64,000 bases of DNA. It comes from an uncultured Sphingomonas sp. Its GTDB lineage: Bacteria > Pseudomonadota > Alphaproteobacteria > Sphingomonadales > Sphingomonadaceae. The position numbers were made by a program, and so were the translations under genes. Below the pieces are notes generated by a model that worked only from the letters and a program-made list of their open reading frames with translations, was not told where the DNA came from and searched no databases. Of this stretch, positions 63,147-64,000 are shown in pieces (the first letter of the stretch is position 1; each line of letters opens with the position of its first letter). The stretch lies in contig NZ_CAMLDL010000005.1 in NCBI RefSeq assembly GCF_946478955.1, positions 96,237-160,236 of the forward strand, given 5' to 3'.

Positions 63147-64000
63147 TCAGACGTTGAATTTGAAGTGCAGGACGTCGCCGTCCTTGACGACATATTCTTT
63201 GCCTTCCTGGCGCAGCTTGCCCGCGTCGCGCGCTCCGCTTTCGCCGCCCAGCGCGACATAGTCGTCATAGGCAATCGTCTCGGCGCGGATGAAGCCGCGT
63301 TCGAAGTCGCTGTGGATCTCGCCTGCCGCCTGCGGGGCCTTGCCGCCCTTTTCCACGGTCCACGCGCGCGCTTCTTTCGGTCCGACAGTGAAAAAGGTGA
63401 TGAGGTGGAGCAGGTCATAGCCAGCCCGGATCACGCGGGCGAGGCCGGTTTCGTGAAGCCCCATCTCCTCCAGGAAGGCGATGCGCTCGTCCATCTCCAT
63501 GCCGACCAGGTCGGCTTCGATCGCGGCCGATACGATGACGGCGTTGGCGCCTTCGGCCTTGGCCTTTTCGAACACCTGCGCGCTGTAGGCATTACCCTCG
63601 GCGGCTTCGTCCTCATTGACGTTGCAGACATAAAGGACCGGCTTGGCCGTGATAAGTTGCGCCTGCGCAAAGACCCGGGCTTCCTCATCATCCTTCGGCT
63701 GGGTCAGCCGCGCAGGCTTTCCCTCACGCAATAGATCGAGCGCCTGACCGAGGACGCTGGCGGCGATCTTTGATTCCTTGTCGCCCTGCTGACCGCGCTT
63801 GACGAGGTTGGGAACGCGCTTTTCCAGGCTTTCCAGGTCGCTGAGCAGCAGCTCGGTCTCGACCACTTCGGCGTCGGCAATCGGGTTCACATGATTGTCG
63901 ACATGCTGAATGTCGTCATTCTCGAAGCAGCGCAGGACGTGGACGATGGCGTCCACCTCGCGGATGTTGCCGAGGAACTGGTTGCCGAGCCCTTCGCCCT
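63147..64000 (-). CDS. ychF: Redox-regulated ATPase YchF (partial, N-terminus outside window)
   Basis: The visible 284 residues are the C-terminal three quarters of YchF, an Obg-related but ATP-preferring P-loop protein. The visible start reads GEGLGNQFLGNIREVDAI, then NHVNPIADAEVVETEL and the NVNEDEA segment. The C-terminal TGS domain holds LITFFTVGPKEARAW and closes with VVKDGDVLHFKFNV. The N-terminal P-loop lies beyond the right edge. The frame has no internal stop up to the edge. Confidence 0.95.
   Translation of the reverse strand, partial: GEGLGNQFLGNIREVDAIVHVLRCFENDDIQHVDNHVNPIADAEVVETELLLSDLESLEKRVPNLVKRGQQGDKESKIAASVLGQALDLLREGKPARLTQPKDDEEARVFAQAQLITAKPVLYVCNVNEDEAAEGNAYSAQVFEKAKAEGANAVIVSAAIEADLVGMEMDERIAFLEEMGLHETGLARVIRAGYDLLHLITFFTVGPKEARAWTVEKGGKAPQAAGEIHSDFERGFIRAETIAYDDYVALGGESGARDAGKLRQEGKEYVVKDGDVLHFKFNV

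Overview
The window looks like an ordinary chromosomal segment of a GC-rich alphaproteobacterium of the order Sphingomonadales (Sphingomonas-like). Supporting signs are the gcrA cell-cycle regulator, Hsp33, HrcA, an aerobic HemF, a complete cytochrome bc1 operon, two large TonB-dependent receptors (one next to a TPR-sulfotransferase), a Vgr-related HEMTH protein, and dense ATGA-type gene overlaps. No rRNA, tRNA, CRISPR array, transposase or prophage was found. No gene-free stretch exceeds 300 bases.

Layout. 0-5 kb: a TelA/XpaC-like stress pair on the minus strand behind a near-consensus promoter, diverging from three Tad (TadG/TadE-like) pilus genes; then a crotonase. 5-15.5 kb: fsa, DUF484-xerC, a minus-strand rsmI-yraN-gshB-dedA operon diverging from an LpoA-like lipoprotein, hemW, two tandem CAP-domain proteins, and rdgB/rph. 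15.5-18.4 kb: a REP-like palindromic element, hrcA-grpE, a small nucleotidyltransferase-like gene and a DsbA. 18.4-23 kb: a TonB receptor transcribed together with a Tat-exported flavin amine oxidase. 23-25.6 kb: acpP-fabF-mltG. 25.6-34.5 kb: a MarR regulator overlapping an SH3 protein, leucyl aminopeptidase, a class C serine hydrolase, a Ca/H antiporter, a luciferase-like flavoenzyme, rimO and a K+ channel. 34.6-38.6 kb: two nucleotide-sugar dehydrogenases plus a WcaJ-type sugar transferase, a compact exopolysaccharide initiation set. 38.6-45.5 kb: a class A beta-lactamase-like protein, an MFS transporter, parE, DUF202, a histidine phosphatase, gcrA and an ABC-2 permease. 45.7-49.9 kb: a small periplasmic protein, argD-argF, hslO and a DUF3617 protein. 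50-52 kb: a structured leader or sRNA, then DUF3147-queC-queE. 52-58 kb: a repeat-rich lipoprotein, lipB, a membrane protein, hemF/trmL and petABC. 58-64 kb: a MaoC dehydratase, TPR-sulfotransferase, a second TonB receptor and partial ychF.

Most genes are housekeeping. The parts most worth a second look are: the three-hairpin leader (candidate sRNA or riboswitch) in front of a DUF3147-queC-queE operon; several perfect dyads at promoters (petABC, second TonB receptor, telA, MarR); a CTG start that resolves a yraN/rsmI overlap; a class A beta-lactamase homologue without the usual omega-loop glutamate; a TonB receptor with a proline-rich C-terminal tail after the barrel; and a GTTCA-rich control region ahead of a small secreted protein. 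Functions are homology calls made by eye from sequence; no database search was run.
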